DNA of 64,000 nt from Actinocatenispora sp963815125. GTDB taxonomy: Bacteria > Actinomycetota > Actinomycetes > Mycobacteriales > Micromonosporaceae. Below, in pieces: positions 34,883-44,231 of this stretch. The position numbers and the translations under genes were made by a program. The notes beneath the pieces were generated by a model. It made no database searches, was not told the DNA's origin, and saw only the letters and a list, made by a program, of their open reading frames with translations. The stretch is taken from positions 1,240,001 to 1,304,000 of the forward strand of contig CAWFFM010000002.1 in assembly GCA_963815125.1 (NCBI GenBank). The letters are read 5' to 3'. The first letter of the stretch is position 1, and each line of letters begins with the position of its first letter.

Positions 34883-34920
34883 GTGCTGGTCGGCCGTCAG
34901 GGACGGCCGGCGGTCAGCAC
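34883..34920 (-). promoter_or_regulatory. Leader hairpin between leader peptide and terminator
   Basis: A long hairpin: GTGCTG (34920-34915) pairs with CAGCAC (34888-34883), with an internal GGCCGTC/GACGGCC stem. The leader peptide's last sense codon and stop codon lie in its 5' arm, so ribosome position would control its folding. I could not find a clean alternative pairing with the terminator arms. Confidence 0.65.
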
Positions 34921-34952
34921 GGCCCGGTAAGAAGCAGGCCGTACGTGCTCAT
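34914..34952 (-). CDS. Leucine-rich leader peptide of leuS
   Basis: A 12-codon ORF reading MSTYGLLLTGPC, with three consecutive Leu codons (CTG CTT CTT, 34937-34929). It precedes a long hairpin and an intrinsic terminator in front of leuS. A run of the cognate amino acid is the hallmark of ribosome-mediated attenuation. TACACT at 34966-34961 is spaced eight bases from the ATG, so the transcript may begin at or one base before the start codon (leaderless), as is frequent in actinobacteria. No good ribosome-binding site precedes it. Confidence 0.75.
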   Translation of the reverse strand: MSTYGLLLTGPC

Positions 34953-34960
34953 TGCCAGGC

Positions 34961-34966
34961 AGTGTA
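34961..34966 (-). promoter_or_regulatory. Candidate -10 box for the leuS leader transcript
   Basis: TACACT on the minus strand, matching TAnnnT. No convincing -35 is seen 16-18 bases upstream. Confidence 0.45.
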
Positions 34967-35279
34967 GCGCGCCGGGGAAGATGGCCGGCCGGGCGCCCGA
35001 GTTACCCACCGTGTCCTGTTCGGTCCGGTAAACCCGCCGGGAACCTCGGGCCAGAACGGACACGATGATCAACGGTGACCCAACCGTTGCCGAAAGATGA
35101 TCGCTCAGCGCGCCTGGACGGGGCGTATAGCCTGAGAGGATGCAGTCACGAGGGCGGGCGGGGTGGCTGATCGAACATTCCACCCGAACTCCCAGCCGAG
35201 CGGGGAAGCCTGCCTTCTCCCCGGAACGCCACGGTATGCACCGACAGATCTTCGGTGCGCCCGGACAAGGAGGAGGCCG

Positions 35280-36296
35280 GTGACCGCGCAGCGCACGTGG
35301 GAGGATTCGGTGACCCCGATGCCTTCCGCTGAACTCCAGGCCTCGGCCGAGCGGATAGTCAGCAACATCGAACAGGTCATCGAGGGCAAGACCGCCATCG
35401 TACGGTTGGCTCTCGCGGTGCTGCTGGCCGAAGGCCATCTACTCATCGAGGACGTACCGGGCGTCGGGAAGACCAAGCTCGCCAAGGCGCTGGCCCGGTC
35501 CATCGACTGCACGGTACGCCGGATCCAGTTCACCCCGGACCTGCTGCCCTCCGACGTGACCGGGGTCAGCGTCTACAACCAGGAGACCCGCGACTTCGAG
35601 TTCAAACCGGGCGCGGTGTTCGCCAATCTGGTGGTCGGGGACGAGATCAACCGGGCGTCCCCGAAGACCCAGTCGGCGCTGCTGGAATGCATGGAGGAAC
35701 GGCAGGTCACGGTCGACGGTACGACCTACCACCTGCAGACACCGTTCATGGTGATGGCCACCCAGAACCCGATCGAGATGGAGGGCACGTACCCGCTGCC
35801 GGAGGCGCAGCGGGACCGGTTCACCGCGCGGATCGCGATGGGCTATCCCGATCAGGCCGCTGAGCTGGCAATGCTCGACATGCACGGCGCGAGCGATCCG
35901 CTGGATCGGCTGATGCCGGTGTCCGACGCCGAGACCATCCGCCGGTTGATCGCCACCGTACGACGCGTACATGTGGCGGGTGCGGTGAAGCAGTACGCGG
36001 TGAACATCGTCGGTACCACCCGGGAGGCGACCGACCTGCGGCTCGGTGCCAGCCCACGGGCCGGCCTGCAACTTCTGCGTACGGCCCGCGCGGTCGCCGC
36101 GTTGGAGGGCCGGGACTACGTGACGCCCGACGATCTGCAGGCCCTGGTGGTTCCGGTGCTGGCGCACCGGGTGATTCCCACCGCGGAGGCCCAGTTGGCG
36201 CGGCGGACCACCGACGCCATCGTGGCCGACCTGGTGCACCGCATCCCCGTGCCGGGTGACCGGCAGGGTGACCGGCGGACGCACTGGCGGGACTGA
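35280..36296 (+). CDS. MoxR-family AAA+ ATPase
   Basis: 338 residues from GTG 35280, which follows AGGAGG at ideal spacing; the ORF is open 39 codons further upstream. The Walker A is in EDVPGVGKTKLAKAL and the Walker B in VVGDEINRA, followed by SALLECMEERQVTV and the sensor 1 region ATQNPIEMEGTYPLPEAQRDRF. MoxR ATPases act as chaperones that mature or activate partner proteins, usually together with DUF58 and membrane transglutaminase proteins encoded alongside, as here. A TATAGC at 35126 may be part of its promoter. Confidence 0.93.
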   Translation: MTAQRTWEDSVTPMPSAELQASAERIVSNIEQVIEGKTAIVRLALAVLLAEGHLLIEDVPGVGKTKLAKALARSIDCTVRRIQFTPDLLPSDVTGVSVYNQETRDFEFKPGAVFANLVVGDEINRASPKTQSALLECMEERQVTVDGTTYHLQTPFMVMATQNPIEMEGTYPLPEAQRDRFTARIAMGYPDQAAELAMLDMHGASDPLDRLMPVSDAETIRRLIATVRRVHVAGAVKQYAVNIVGTTREATDLRLGASPRAGLQLLRTARAVAALEGRDYVTPDDLQALVVPVLAHRVIPTAEAQLARRTTDAIVADLVHRIPVPGDRQGDRRTHWRD

Positions 36297-36369
36297 GCAT
36301 GCAGGTGGGCGCGCACGGCCGAGCGGATGCTCGGGCCACAGCAGGCAGGGCCGTGCAGATGGGCTCGCC

Positions 36370-37677
36370 GTGAGGACCGCGTTGCGTGGGCTGACCACCC
36401 GGGGGCGGTGTTTCCTGGCCGCCGGTGCGGCCGCCGCCCTGTCCGCACTCATCCTCGGCGAGAAGGACCTGTTGCGGGTGGCGGTCCTGTTGGCTGTCCT
36501 CCCACTGCTGTCCGCGGCGACGGTGGCCCGAACCCGCTACCAGTTGCACTGCTCGCGGGTACTGGAACCGCACCGGGTCTCGGTGGGGGCCACCGCCCGG
36601 GTCGTGCTCAGGCTCAAGAACACGTCGCGGCTGCCGACCGGCACACTGCTGTTGGAGGACCAGCTGCCCTACGCCCTGGGCAGTCGCCCGCGCCTGGTTC
36701 TGGAACGCCTACCCGGGCAGAAGGCCAGTTCGGTGGCGTACACGGTCCGCGCCGATGTACGCGGACGCTACGAAGTCGGCCCGCTGGTCGTACGGCTCAC
36801 CGACCCGTTCGGGATGTGTGAGATGACGCGGTCCTTCCCTACGGTCGACAGACTCACGGTGGTGCCCCAGGTGGTGGCGTTGCAGCCGGTACGGCTGGCC
36901 GGCGAGTACACCGGTGCCGGGGAGAGTCACGCCCGGTCGGTGGCGGTGCACGGTGAGGACGACGCCGCCACCCGCGAGTACCGCTATGGCGACGACCTGC
37001 GCCGGGTGCACTGGCGTTCCACCGCCCGGGTGGGTGAGCTCATGGTGCGCCGCGAGGAGCAGCCCTGGGAGAGCCGGGCCACGATGGTGCTGGACACCCG
37101 GCTGCGCGCGCACCGGGGCGAAGGACCGACCGCGAGCTTCGAATGGGCGGTGTCGGCCGCCGCGAGCATGGCGGTGCACCTGCGGCACGCCGGCTACCAT
37201 CTGCGCCTGGTCACCGAGGCCGGCACCGACATCGACACCGGTGAAGGGGACGGCAGGTCGGTCGGCGAACTACTCGATCATCTCGCCGAGGTGAAGCTGA
37301 GTCAGCGCGGAGATCTGGCCACAATGGTGCGGCAGGTACGCACCCGTGACGACGGTGGCCTGGTCATCGCGCTGCTGGGCCTGCTCACCCCGCAGGAGGC
37401 CGTGGCGGTCTCGGCCCTGCGCACCTCGGGCACCACCTGTGTGGCGTTCCTGCTCAACACCTCCGGTTGGCTGCATCTGCCGGCGAACCAACGTGCCGAA
37501 CACGACCAGCGCTACCAGGCCAGCGCGCTGGCCCTGCTGCGGGGAGGCTGGCGGGTGGTCAGCGTGCCGTACGGGGCGGGCCTGGCGGCGCTGTGGCCAC
37601 AGACCGCCCGCGGAGCGCGCGGGTTCGCGGTGCACGCGACCCTTGCCGACACCGTCCAGGGAGGGGTCCGGCCATGA
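36370..37677 (+). CDS. DUF58 membrane protein of the MoxR operon
   Basis: 435 residues from GTG 36370 (VRTALRGLTTRGRCFLAAG); the ORF is open 38 codons upstream without family-like sequence. Two N-terminal transmembrane segments (about 13-60) precede a beta-rich stretch. The DUF58 motif REYRYGDDLRRVHWRSTARVGELMVRREE and a vWA-like region follow. DUF58 proteins are regular partners of MoxR ATPases. Its stop overlaps the next start as ATGA. No catalytic site is predicted. Confidence 0.9.
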   Translation: MRTALRGLTTRGRCFLAAGAAAALSALILGEKDLLRVAVLLAVLPLLSAATVARTRYQLHCSRVLEPHRVSVGATARVVLRLKNTSRLPTGTLLLEDQLPYALGSRPRLVLERLPGQKASSVAYTVRADVRGRYEVGPLVVRLTDPFGMCEMTRSFPTVDRLTVVPQVVALQPVRLAGEYTGAGESHARSVAVHGEDDAATREYRYGDDLRRVHWRSTARVGELMVRREEQPWESRATMVLDTRLRAHRGEGPTASFEWAVSAAASMAVHLRHAGYHLRLVTEAGTDIDTGEGDGRSVGELLDHLAEVKLSQRGDLATMVRQVRTRDDGGLVIALLGLLTPQEAVAVSALRTSGTTCVAFLLNTSGWLHLPANQRAEHDQRYQASALALLRGGWRVVSVPYGAGLAALWPQTARGARGFAVHATLADTVQGGVRP

Positions 37678-40142
37678 GTCAGCGACGGTCGGTCGCGCTG
37701 GTCGCCGGCGCCGCCACGTTCCTCGCCTCCAGCGTCTTCTCGACGGTGTTCGAGCTGTTCGGCTGGGTGCTGGAGTCCTTCCTGTCCATCGCCGTGGTGG
37801 TCGGCGTCGCGATGATCGCCCGGACACTCAGGGTTCCGGTGTGGGGACAGGTACTGGCCATGCTGGCCGGACTACTGATCCTGATCACCTGGACCTTCCC
37901 GTCCGGCCACGAGATCTTCGGGTTCATACCCGACGGGCACACCTTCAGCCATTTCCACGCCCTGTGGCGGGAGGCGGGCAAGGACGTCAAGGAACTCGCG
38001 ATCCCGGTACCGGAACCGGCGGGGCTCAGTTTCCTCGTAGCGGTCGGCATGGGCCTGGTGGCGATCGCGGTGGACCTGCTCGCGGTGGGTCTGCGACAGC
38101 CGGCGCTGGCCGGGTTGCCGTTGCTGGCGTTGTACTCGGTGCCGGTGGCGATCAACACCGGCAGCGTGTCCTGGTTGCCCTTCCTCCTGGGTGGCGCGGG
38201 CTACCTGTGGTTGCTGATGACCGATCATGTCGATCAGGTACGCCGTTGGGGGCGCCGGTTCACCGGGGACGGGCGCGACGTCGATGCGTGGGAACCTTCA
38301 CCGCTGGCATCCGCGGGCCGGCGGCTGGGCTTCCTCGGGCTGGTCCTGGCCATCGTGGTACCGGTGGCGGTGCCCGGACTCTCCAGCGGGCTGCTCGACC
38401 GGATCGCCGCGTACAACAACGGCACCGGCAGCGGCCCCGGCAACGGCTCCCGCCTGGGTACCAGCATCAACCCGATCACCACGCTGCGCGGCAGTCTCAC
38501 CGAGGGCCAGCCGATCAACCTGTTCCAGCTACAGACCGACGACCCTGATCCCGGTTACCTGCGCACCGCAGTGGCCGATCAGATCAATGACAACGGGTTC
38601 TCGCCCGGGCCGGTGCGGCGGAGCCGACCACTCGCCAACGGTCCGGACCAGCCGAACGTCGCGGTGTCCTCCGTCGTCTACCACGGTTACCAGGCGAAGA
38701 TCGATTCTCAGCAGCTCGACGACCGGTACCTGCCCATCTTCGGTGCCCCGACCGCGATCCAGGCACCGGGCGGAGCCAACTGGCGCTACGAGCCGGACAC
38801 CGGTGTGGTGTTCACCGACCGGCCCGCCACGAGGGGCTCCAGTTGGCGGCTGAACTACGACAGTTTCGACTACCGGCCCGCCGAGTTGCGGCGGGCGCCC
38901 CGGCTGGACACCGGCGACCCCGTGGTGCACGACAACACCAAGGTACGCACGATCGGGACGATCAGGAGCCGGGTCGATCAGCTGGTGCGCGGCAAGAGCA
39001 CCGAGTACGACCGGGTACGGGCGATCCTCGACTTCTTCGCACCGTCCAACGGGTTCAAGTACAGCCTGTCGACGAAGCCCGGCACCAGCGGCAGCGCCAT
39101 CGTCGACTTCCTGACCAAGCGGCAGGGCTACTGCGAGCAGTACGCCTCGGCCATGGCCTGGATGGTGCGTCAGGCGCAGATCCCGGCCCGGGTGGTCGTC
39201 GGCTACACGCACGGTTCCAAGCTCGGCAACGGCCACCTCTACCAGGTGACCAGCCATGAGGCACACGCGTGGGTGGAGGTGTACTTCCCGAGCTTCGGCT
39301 GGGTTCCGTTCGACCCGACACCGGGCGGCGACGTGGCCGGATCGGCGAGCTTCGGCTGGGCACCCAACCCCTCGGCGGCCAGCGGCGGCAACGGCCCGGG
39401 TGCCGCGCAGCCGGGCAAACCGCGGGATCCGGGGGCAGCCAACACCGGAGACAAGGCGCAGCACGGCGCCGGGTCGGTGAACCAGGGCGCGGGCCAACGG
39501 GCACACGCAGCGGCCCGCTGGCCGTACTGGCTGGTGGGAGGCTTCCTCGCGCTGCTCGCCCTGGCCGCGATCCCTGCGGCGATGCGCGGGCTGGTGCGCC
39601 GGCGCCGCGGCCGGATTGCGGCGAGGATCGCCTCGTCGAGTGTCGCGACCGGTCCGGATCCACAGCTGACGGTGGACGGAGCTGGGCAGGACGGGCATCT
39701 CCTCGCCCGGCGGGCCGCCCACGCCGTCTGGGATGAGCTGATGGACACCGTGGTGGACTACCGGATCGACGAGGACCTCAGCCGTACCCCCCGGATGACC
39801 GCCGCACGGCTGGCCGGGCTGCCCGGCATCGGTACGGAGGCCGGGTCCGCGCTACGACTGTTGGGACATGCCGAGGAACGGGCGCGCTATGCGCCGGAAC
39901 CGGTCGACCCGGCCGAGCTGCGCGTGTCCGCACCGCAGGCCCAGGAAGCGCTACGGGCCCAGGCCAGCCGCGGCCAGCGGATCCTGGCCGTACTGGCGCC
40001 CCGGTCGGTCCTTCGTCGCTGGCGCGCCGGGGTCGTGGACACCGGCACCCGCAGCGTGGCCGGGGTCGGGCTCTGGCGGCAGCGGCTGCTCCAGTCGCGG
40101 GTACCGCGCCGGTTGTTCGCAAGCCGTACCGGGCGACCCTGA
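37674..40142 (+). CDS. TgpA-type membrane transglutaminase-like protein
   Basis: 822 residues from ATG 37674. A cluster of N-terminal transmembrane segments (to about residue 245) corresponds to DUF3488. The extracytoplasmic transglutaminase core follows, with the catalytic triad Cys487 (RQGYCEQYASAM), His531 (SHEAHAWVEVYF) and Asp547 (FDPTP). After a Gly/Ala/Pro linker and one more membrane segment (about 620-640) there is a cytoplasmic DUF4129-like domain. It may process or cross-link envelope proteins; the substrate is unknown. Translationally coupled to the DUF58 gene. Confidence 0.9.
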   Translation: MSQRRSVALVAGAATFLASSVFSTVFELFGWVLESFLSIAVVVGVAMIARTLRVPVWGQVLAMLAGLLILITWTFPSGHEIFGFIPDGHTFSHFHALWREAGKDVKELAIPVPEPAGLSFLVAVGMGLVAIAVDLLAVGLRQPALAGLPLLALYSVPVAINTGSVSWLPFLLGGAGYLWLLMTDHVDQVRRWGRRFTGDGRDVDAWEPSPLASAGRRLGFLGLVLAIVVPVAVPGLSSGLLDRIAAYNNGTGSGPGNGSRLGTSINPITTLRGSLTEGQPINLFQLQTDDPDPGYLRTAVADQINDNGFSPGPVRRSRPLANGPDQPNVAVSSVVYHGYQAKIDSQQLDDRYLPIFGAPTAIQAPGGANWRYEPDTGVVFTDRPATRGSSWRLNYDSFDYRPAELRRAPRLDTGDPVVHDNTKVRTIGTIRSRVDQLVRGKSTEYDRVRAILDFFAPSNGFKYSLSTKPGTSGSAIVDFLTKRQGYCEQYASAMAWMVRQAQIPARVVVGYTHGSKLGNGHLYQVTSHEAHAWVEVYFPSFGWVPFDPTPGGDVAGSASFGWAPNPSAASGGNGPGAAQPGKPRDPGAANTGDKAQHGAGSVNQGAGQRAHAAARWPYWLVGGFLALLALAAIPAAMRGLVRRRRGRIAARIASSSVATGPDPQLTVDGAGQDGHLLARRAAHAVWDELMDTVVDYRIDEDLSRTPRMTAARLAGLPGIGTEAGSALRLLGHAEERARYAPEPVDPAELRVSAPQAQEALRAQASRGQRILAVLAPRSVLRRWRAGVVDTGTRSVAGVGLWRQRLLQSRVPRRLFASRTGRP

Positions 40143-40174
40143 GGCCGAGCGACCCTGAGGCCGAGCGACCGAGT

Positions 40175-40585
40175 TCAGCGACCGCCCTCGGGACGGTTGC
40201 GCCAGCGTTCGTCCAATCGGTCGAGCAGCGAGCCACGGCCGGTGGCTCTGCTGCGACGGGTGCGGCGTGGCTGTTTGGCGCTCGAACCACCGACTACCCT
40301 CAGGTGCGAGGTCTGACGGGAGCCCCGGCGCCGGGACTGCAACGCGAAGGCCGGCCCACCCAGCATGATCACAAATCCGATCACACCCAGCACGGTGCTG
40401 TGCTGCATGGCACCAGCCACCAGTACGCCCAGACCGACGACGAGGATCACCGCAGCGATCAACAACCTACGGCGGGCATGATGCCGTGGGTCGTTGGCGC
40501 GCACCACGGAAGCGAATTTGGGGTCGTCAGCGAGCGACCGTTCGATCTCATCGAACAGTCGTTGCTCGTGCTCGGAGAGCGGCAC
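40175..40585 (-). CDS. DUF3040 family membrane protein
   Basis: 136 residues from GTG 40585 with GGGAGGAG upstream. Starts VPLSEHEQRLFDEIERSLADDPKFA, the DUF3040 signature, then two transmembrane segments (about 40-62 and 64-80) and a basic tail. DUF3040 proteins are actinobacterial and are often found near dcw or dinB; function unknown. Convergent with the transglutaminase gene with a 32-bp gap. Confidence 0.9.
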   Translation of the reverse strand: MPLSEHEQRLFDEIERSLADDPKFASVVRANDPRHHARRRLLIAAVILVVGLGVLVAGAMQHSTVLGVIGFVIMLGGPAFALQSRRRGSRQTSHLRVVGGSSAKQPRRTRRSRATGRGSLLDRLDERWRNRPEGGR

Positions 40586-40759
40586 GGCACTCCTCCCGGG
40601 CGACACGGCCGGCAAAACCGGCAAACCGCGCAGCCAGCTGGCTGCCTACTGACCAGTCTACGAGCGGGTCAAGTTTACGGAAAGGCGGAGTTGGACCCAG
40701 TGGGGTGAGGACTGTTGGCCCTTTCCGTCATGATGTTCTCACTGGAGGGCCGACCCTGC

Positions 40760-42076
40760 CTACCCATGGCCGCGATTGACCGATTCGTCCCCGGTGGCCT
40801 GGTCGTCCGCGGCTCCTCCGCCACCCCGTCGACGACCGGCGGGATCCCGCCGCAGCAGACTCGCCGGTTGGACCGCGGACGTGCCGAAACGAGCCGCTGC
40901 GGCGTCCACCGCGCGCTCGGCGTCCCGCCATCCGTGCTCGCGTTCACCCAGCATCAGCTGACGGGGTGCCCCGCCCTCGGTGACGAGTCCTTCCAGACGC
41001 AGTCCGACCAGCCGAACCGGATCCTCACCGGCCGAAGCGGTGAACAACGACCATCCGGTCTCGAACATCTCGCGCGCCACATCCGTGCTCGCCGCCAGGG
41101 TGCGGGACCGGTTGATCGTCCGGAAGTCGGCGTAGCGGACCTTGATCGTGACCGTACGGCCAGCCACCCCGGCACGCCGGGCCCGCGCCGCACACCGACC
41201 GGCCAATGCCAGCAGGGTGCGACGGATCGTGTCCGGATCGGCGACATCGGTGTCGAAGGTGGTCTCCGCACCGACCGATTTCTCCGCCACCTGCGGACTG
41301 ACCGGCCGCGGATCGCGGCCGTGGGCGAGCTCGTAGATGTGTCGGCCCACGGAGTCACCGAGAGCGCTGCGCAGGGCGGCGGGTCTGCTGTGCGCGATGT
41401 CGGCCACGGTCATCAGGCCCAGTCGGTGCAGCAGCGTGGCGGTGCGCTCCCCCACGCCCCACAACGCGGATACCGGCAACCGGTGCAGGTAGGTCAGCAC
41501 GCTGTCGACCGGTACCACCAGCAGTCCGTCCGGCTTGGCCCGCGACGAGGCCAGCTTGGCGACGAACTTGGTCGGTGCGACCCCGACCGAGCAGGTCAGA
41601 CCGAGTTCGGCGACCACCCGCGACCGGATCAACCGACCGATGGCCGCCGGCGCACCGATCCGACGACCGGCGCCGGCCACGTCGAGGAACGCCTCGTCCA
41701 GCGACAGCGGCTCCACCAGTGGGGTGATCTCCCGGAAGATCTCCATCACCGCACGCGACGCCGCCGAATACTGCTCGAAACTGGGCGGCAGGTAGACCGC
41801 CCGTGGACAGAGCCGGCGGGCCCGACTGGTCGGCATGGCACTGTGCACACCGAAACGACGCGCCTCGTAGCTCGCCGAACTGACCACACCGCGAGGTCCG
41901 ATGCCGCCCACGATGACGGGGCGACCACGCAGTTCCGGGCGGTCGCGTACCTCCACCGAGGCGAAGAAGGCATCCATGTCGACATGCAGGATCGGGCACC
42001 CTGTGTCGTCGCCGTCCGGTCCGAAGCCGTCGGCGCCGGCAGGTCCCTCGCCCGGCTGCAACTGCTGGCGTCCCAC
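40760..42076 (-). CDS. dinB: DNA polymerase IV (Y family)
   Basis: 438 residues from GTG 42076 with a G-rich ribosome-binding site. The catalytic palm is intact: ILHVDMDAFFASVE and PLSLDEAFLDVAG supply the metal-binding acidic residues. CSVGVAPTKFVAKLASSRAKPDG and the little-finger region VTIKVRYADFRTINRSRTL are typical. A lesion-bypass polymerase in the cytoplasm. No canonical C-terminal clamp-binding QLxLF is present; the tail is Gly/Arg/Asp-rich. It lies close to the imuA'-imuB-dnaE2 cassette on the same strand. Confidence 0.96.
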   Translation of the reverse strand: MGRQQLQPGEGPAGADGFGPDGDDTGCPILHVDMDAFFASVEVRDRPELRGRPVIVGGIGPRGVVSSASYEARRFGVHSAMPTSRARRLCPRAVYLPPSFEQYSAASRAVMEIFREITPLVEPLSLDEAFLDVAGAGRRIGAPAAIGRLIRSRVVAELGLTCSVGVAPTKFVAKLASSRAKPDGLLVVPVDSVLTYLHRLPVSALWGVGERTATLLHRLGLMTVADIAHSRPAALRSALGDSVGRHIYELAHGRDPRPVSPQVAEKSVGAETTFDTDVADPDTIRRTLLALAGRCAARARRAGVAGRTVTIKVRYADFRTINRSRTLAASTDVAREMFETGWSLFTASAGEDPVRLVGLRLEGLVTEGGAPRQLMLGEREHGWRDAERAVDAAAARFGTSAVQPASLLRRDPAGRRRGGGGAADDQATGDESVNRGHG

Positions 42077-42119
42077 CGCGTCCCCCGCTCAGCTGCCGTC
42101 CCGGTCCCTGTGCTGCAGG

Positions 42120-43346
42120 CTAGCCGCAGGGTCCGACAGACTGCCCCGGCCACGCCCCGTCGACCGGTACGTCCCCGGCGCGCAGTACGACCAGCGGCAC
42201 CTCCAGCTCGGCACTGGTCAGCGACCCGTGGTAGCCGAGCAGTCCGGACTCGAAGGGTTCGGTGATCGTGCGGACCAGTGCGTACCGGCCGGTCGCGACC
42301 GCCACCACGTCGCCGATCCGGGCAGCGGCGGCCGCGGTGACCGGTCCGTACCAGCCGGCATCGACCGCCTCCGCACGACTGACCACCACGGCACGGGTAC
42401 CGAGGATCTCCCGCCAGGCCACCAGCACGTCGCCGGCCGCCCCGGGTCGGGTGTGCACGTAGCGCGCCCGCGGCTCGCCGGTGACCACCCGGGTGCCCTG
42501 GAGCAGTCCCGCCGTGGCGTCGATGTCCACCCGGTCCGGCTCGCCGACCGACACCATGCCGTGATCGGCGGTCACCACCAGTGCGGCGTCATCGGGCAAC
42601 CGGGCGGCGACCCCGGCGATCAGGCGGTCCGCCCCGGCCACGGAGTCGTACCACTCCGGCGAGCCGGGACCGTACAGGTGTGCGGCCCGGTCCACGTCCG
42701 GATGGTAGGCGTAGACGAGCGCGCGGTCGGCACCGGTGAGCGCGGCCAGCACCGCCGACGGGGTGTCAGGCGCATCCGGCACCGGCCGGTAGGTCGCACC
42801 CCGGTACGCGGCCACCGTCAGTCCCGACCCGGCGAACTTCGACGGTCCGGTCACGAAGGTGGGGAGTCCCGCCGCCGTCGCCCGGTCGAACTGGGTGTCC
42901 AGCGGCTGCCAGGCCCGTGGGTCGACGCTGTCGTCCCAGGTGATGTGGGTGATGGTGCGCTCGGTGCCCGGAATGAGGACGGTGAAGCCCACGACACCGT
43001 GCTGCCCGGGCGGCGCGCCGGTGCCCAGGGTGACCAGGCTGGTCGGCGTGGTGGAAGGGAAGCCGCTGGTCAGCACCGACAGCGTGGCGCAGCTGCCGGC
43101 CCGTACGGCGGCCAGCGTGGGCGCCACCGACGCGGCCGCCGGGAGCAGGTGGTAACCCAGCCCGTCGACCAGCAGCACCACGACCCGGCGTACCCCGGCG
43201 AGCGGCCCGTCGGCAAGGCCCAGCGGATCAGGTCCGGGTACGCCCAGCGCCGCGAGCACCGACGGCAGCAGTTCGGCGAGGCTGGCGGTCCCGTAGCGCG
43301 GCATAGCGAAACCGTCCGGCCGCTGCGGCCCCACCGGCAGGTTCAT
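42120..43346 (-). CDS. Alkaline-phosphatase-superfamily nucleotide pyrophosphatase/phosphodiesterase
   Basis: 408 residues from ATG 43346, overlapping the methyltransferase stop as ATGA. Metal-binding residues of the superfamily are visible: VVLLVDGLGYHL (Asp), GFPSTTPTSLVTLGTG (nucleophile Thr in PSTTP), YAYHPDVDRAAHLYGPGSPEW (Asp and His), and VVTADHGM (Asp-His). This matches actinobacterial type I phosphodiesterase/nucleotide pyrophosphatase-like proteins. The substrate is not known. No signal peptide is seen, so it is probably cytoplasmic. Confidence 0.88.
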   Translation of the reverse strand: MNLPVGPQRPDGFAMPRYGTASLAELLPSVLAALGVPGPDPLGLADGPLAGVRRVVVLLVDGLGYHLLPAAASVAPTLAAVRAGSCATLSVLTSGFPSTTPTSLVTLGTGAPPGQHGVVGFTVLIPGTERTITHITWDDSVDPRAWQPLDTQFDRATAAGLPTFVTGPSKFAGSGLTVAAYRGATYRPVPDAPDTPSAVLAALTGADRALVYAYHPDVDRAAHLYGPGSPEWYDSVAGADRLIAGVAARLPDDAALVVTADHGMVSVGEPDRVDIDATAGLLQGTRVVTGEPRARYVHTRPGAAGDVLVAWREILGTRAVVVSRAEAVDAGWYGPVTAAAAARIGDVVAVATGRYALVRTITEPFESGLLGYHGSLTSAELEVPLVVLRAGDVPVDGAWPGQSVGPCG

Positions 43347-44098
43347 GTCGCCGGGGGCCGGCGGGCGAACAGGTGCAACTGCGTCGCGATGTCCCGGTAC
43401 GGCGACTGTGCAGCCACCGCCAGCTCGAAGTCCACCAGCGCCTCCGGGGAGACGGCATCGGCATCCAGTACGGCGCGCGGCATCAGATCGGCCACCACCC
43501 GTACCCCGTGCACCTGTTCCACCAGCAGCCCGGCAGCGTTGAGCAGATCGCTGGCGGTACCGGTGTCGAAGCGTCGACGCAGAGTGTCCCTGGAACCGGT
43601 GCTGCCGTCCGGGTCCGACAGCAGGCCGGTCGCCGCCGCCAGGTGCCCACCGAACGCCCGGGACAGTACCGCCGCTGCCCGGTTGGCGACCAGCACGCTG
43701 GCCGCCCCGCCCGGCCGCAACGCGGCGGCCAGTGCGGCGGCGACCGCTGCCGGATCGTCCACCACCTCCAGCAGGCTGTGACACAGCACCAGGTCCGCGC
43801 TGCCCGCAGGTACCAGACCGGCCAGGTCGTCGGCGTAGCCCTGGCGGCCGTGGATCTGCGCGGCGACACCTGCGTCGGCGGCCCGCCGGCTCAGTGCGGC
43901 CAACGCGTCCGGGCTGGCGTCGACGACCGTCACCCGGTGTCCGGACTGGGCCAGCGGTACGGCGAAACCGCCGGTGCCGCCGCCGATGTCGACGATGTCG
44001 AGTTGTTCGCCCGTGCGACGCTCCAGCTCGGCCCGCAGCACCTGCCACACCACGGCGGTACGCGGCGCGATCTGCGCCCGACTGCGCTCCACGGCCAC
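43343..44098 (-). CDS. Class I SAM-dependent methyltransferase
   Basis: 251 residues from GTG 44098 with AAGGAGA upstream; the ORF is open far upstream but no family-like sequence precedes this start. The SAM-binding motif I is VDIGGGTGGFAVPLAQSGHRVTVVDAS, with motif II/III at ADLVLCHSLLEVVDDP and LRPGGAASVLVANR. The family is broad (UbiE/BioC-like), so the substrate cannot be named. Coupled to the downstream phosphodiesterase-like gene. Confidence 0.85.
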   Translation of the reverse strand: MAVERSRAQIAPRTAVVWQVLRAELERRTGEQLDIVDIGGGTGGFAVPLAQSGHRVTVVDASPDALAALSRRAADAGVAAQIHGRQGYADDLAGLVPAGSADLVLCHSLLEVVDDPAAVAAALAAALRPGGAASVLVANRAAAVLSRAFGGHLAAATGLLSDPDGSTGSRDTLRRRFDTGTASDLLNAAGLLVEQVHGVRVVADLMPRAVLDADAVSPEALVDFELAVAAQSPYRDIATQLHLFARRPPAT

Positions 44099-44231
44099 CG
44101 GTCTCCTTAAGGTTCGACTGGTGATGAGCCTAGCCAACGCATCGTCGCGGGCCGGCGTTGCTCTGATGTCCGCCGGCCACGACACGCCCGGCACGGCCGG
44201 GTGGCTCGCCACGCGGGGACACGACCCGTCG

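Noticed and set aside
34914..35438. A 174-codon ORF running through the leuS leader
   Set aside because: It is largely antisense to the MoxR gene and its upstream region. Only its last 12 codons (from ATG 34952) make sense, as the leader peptide.
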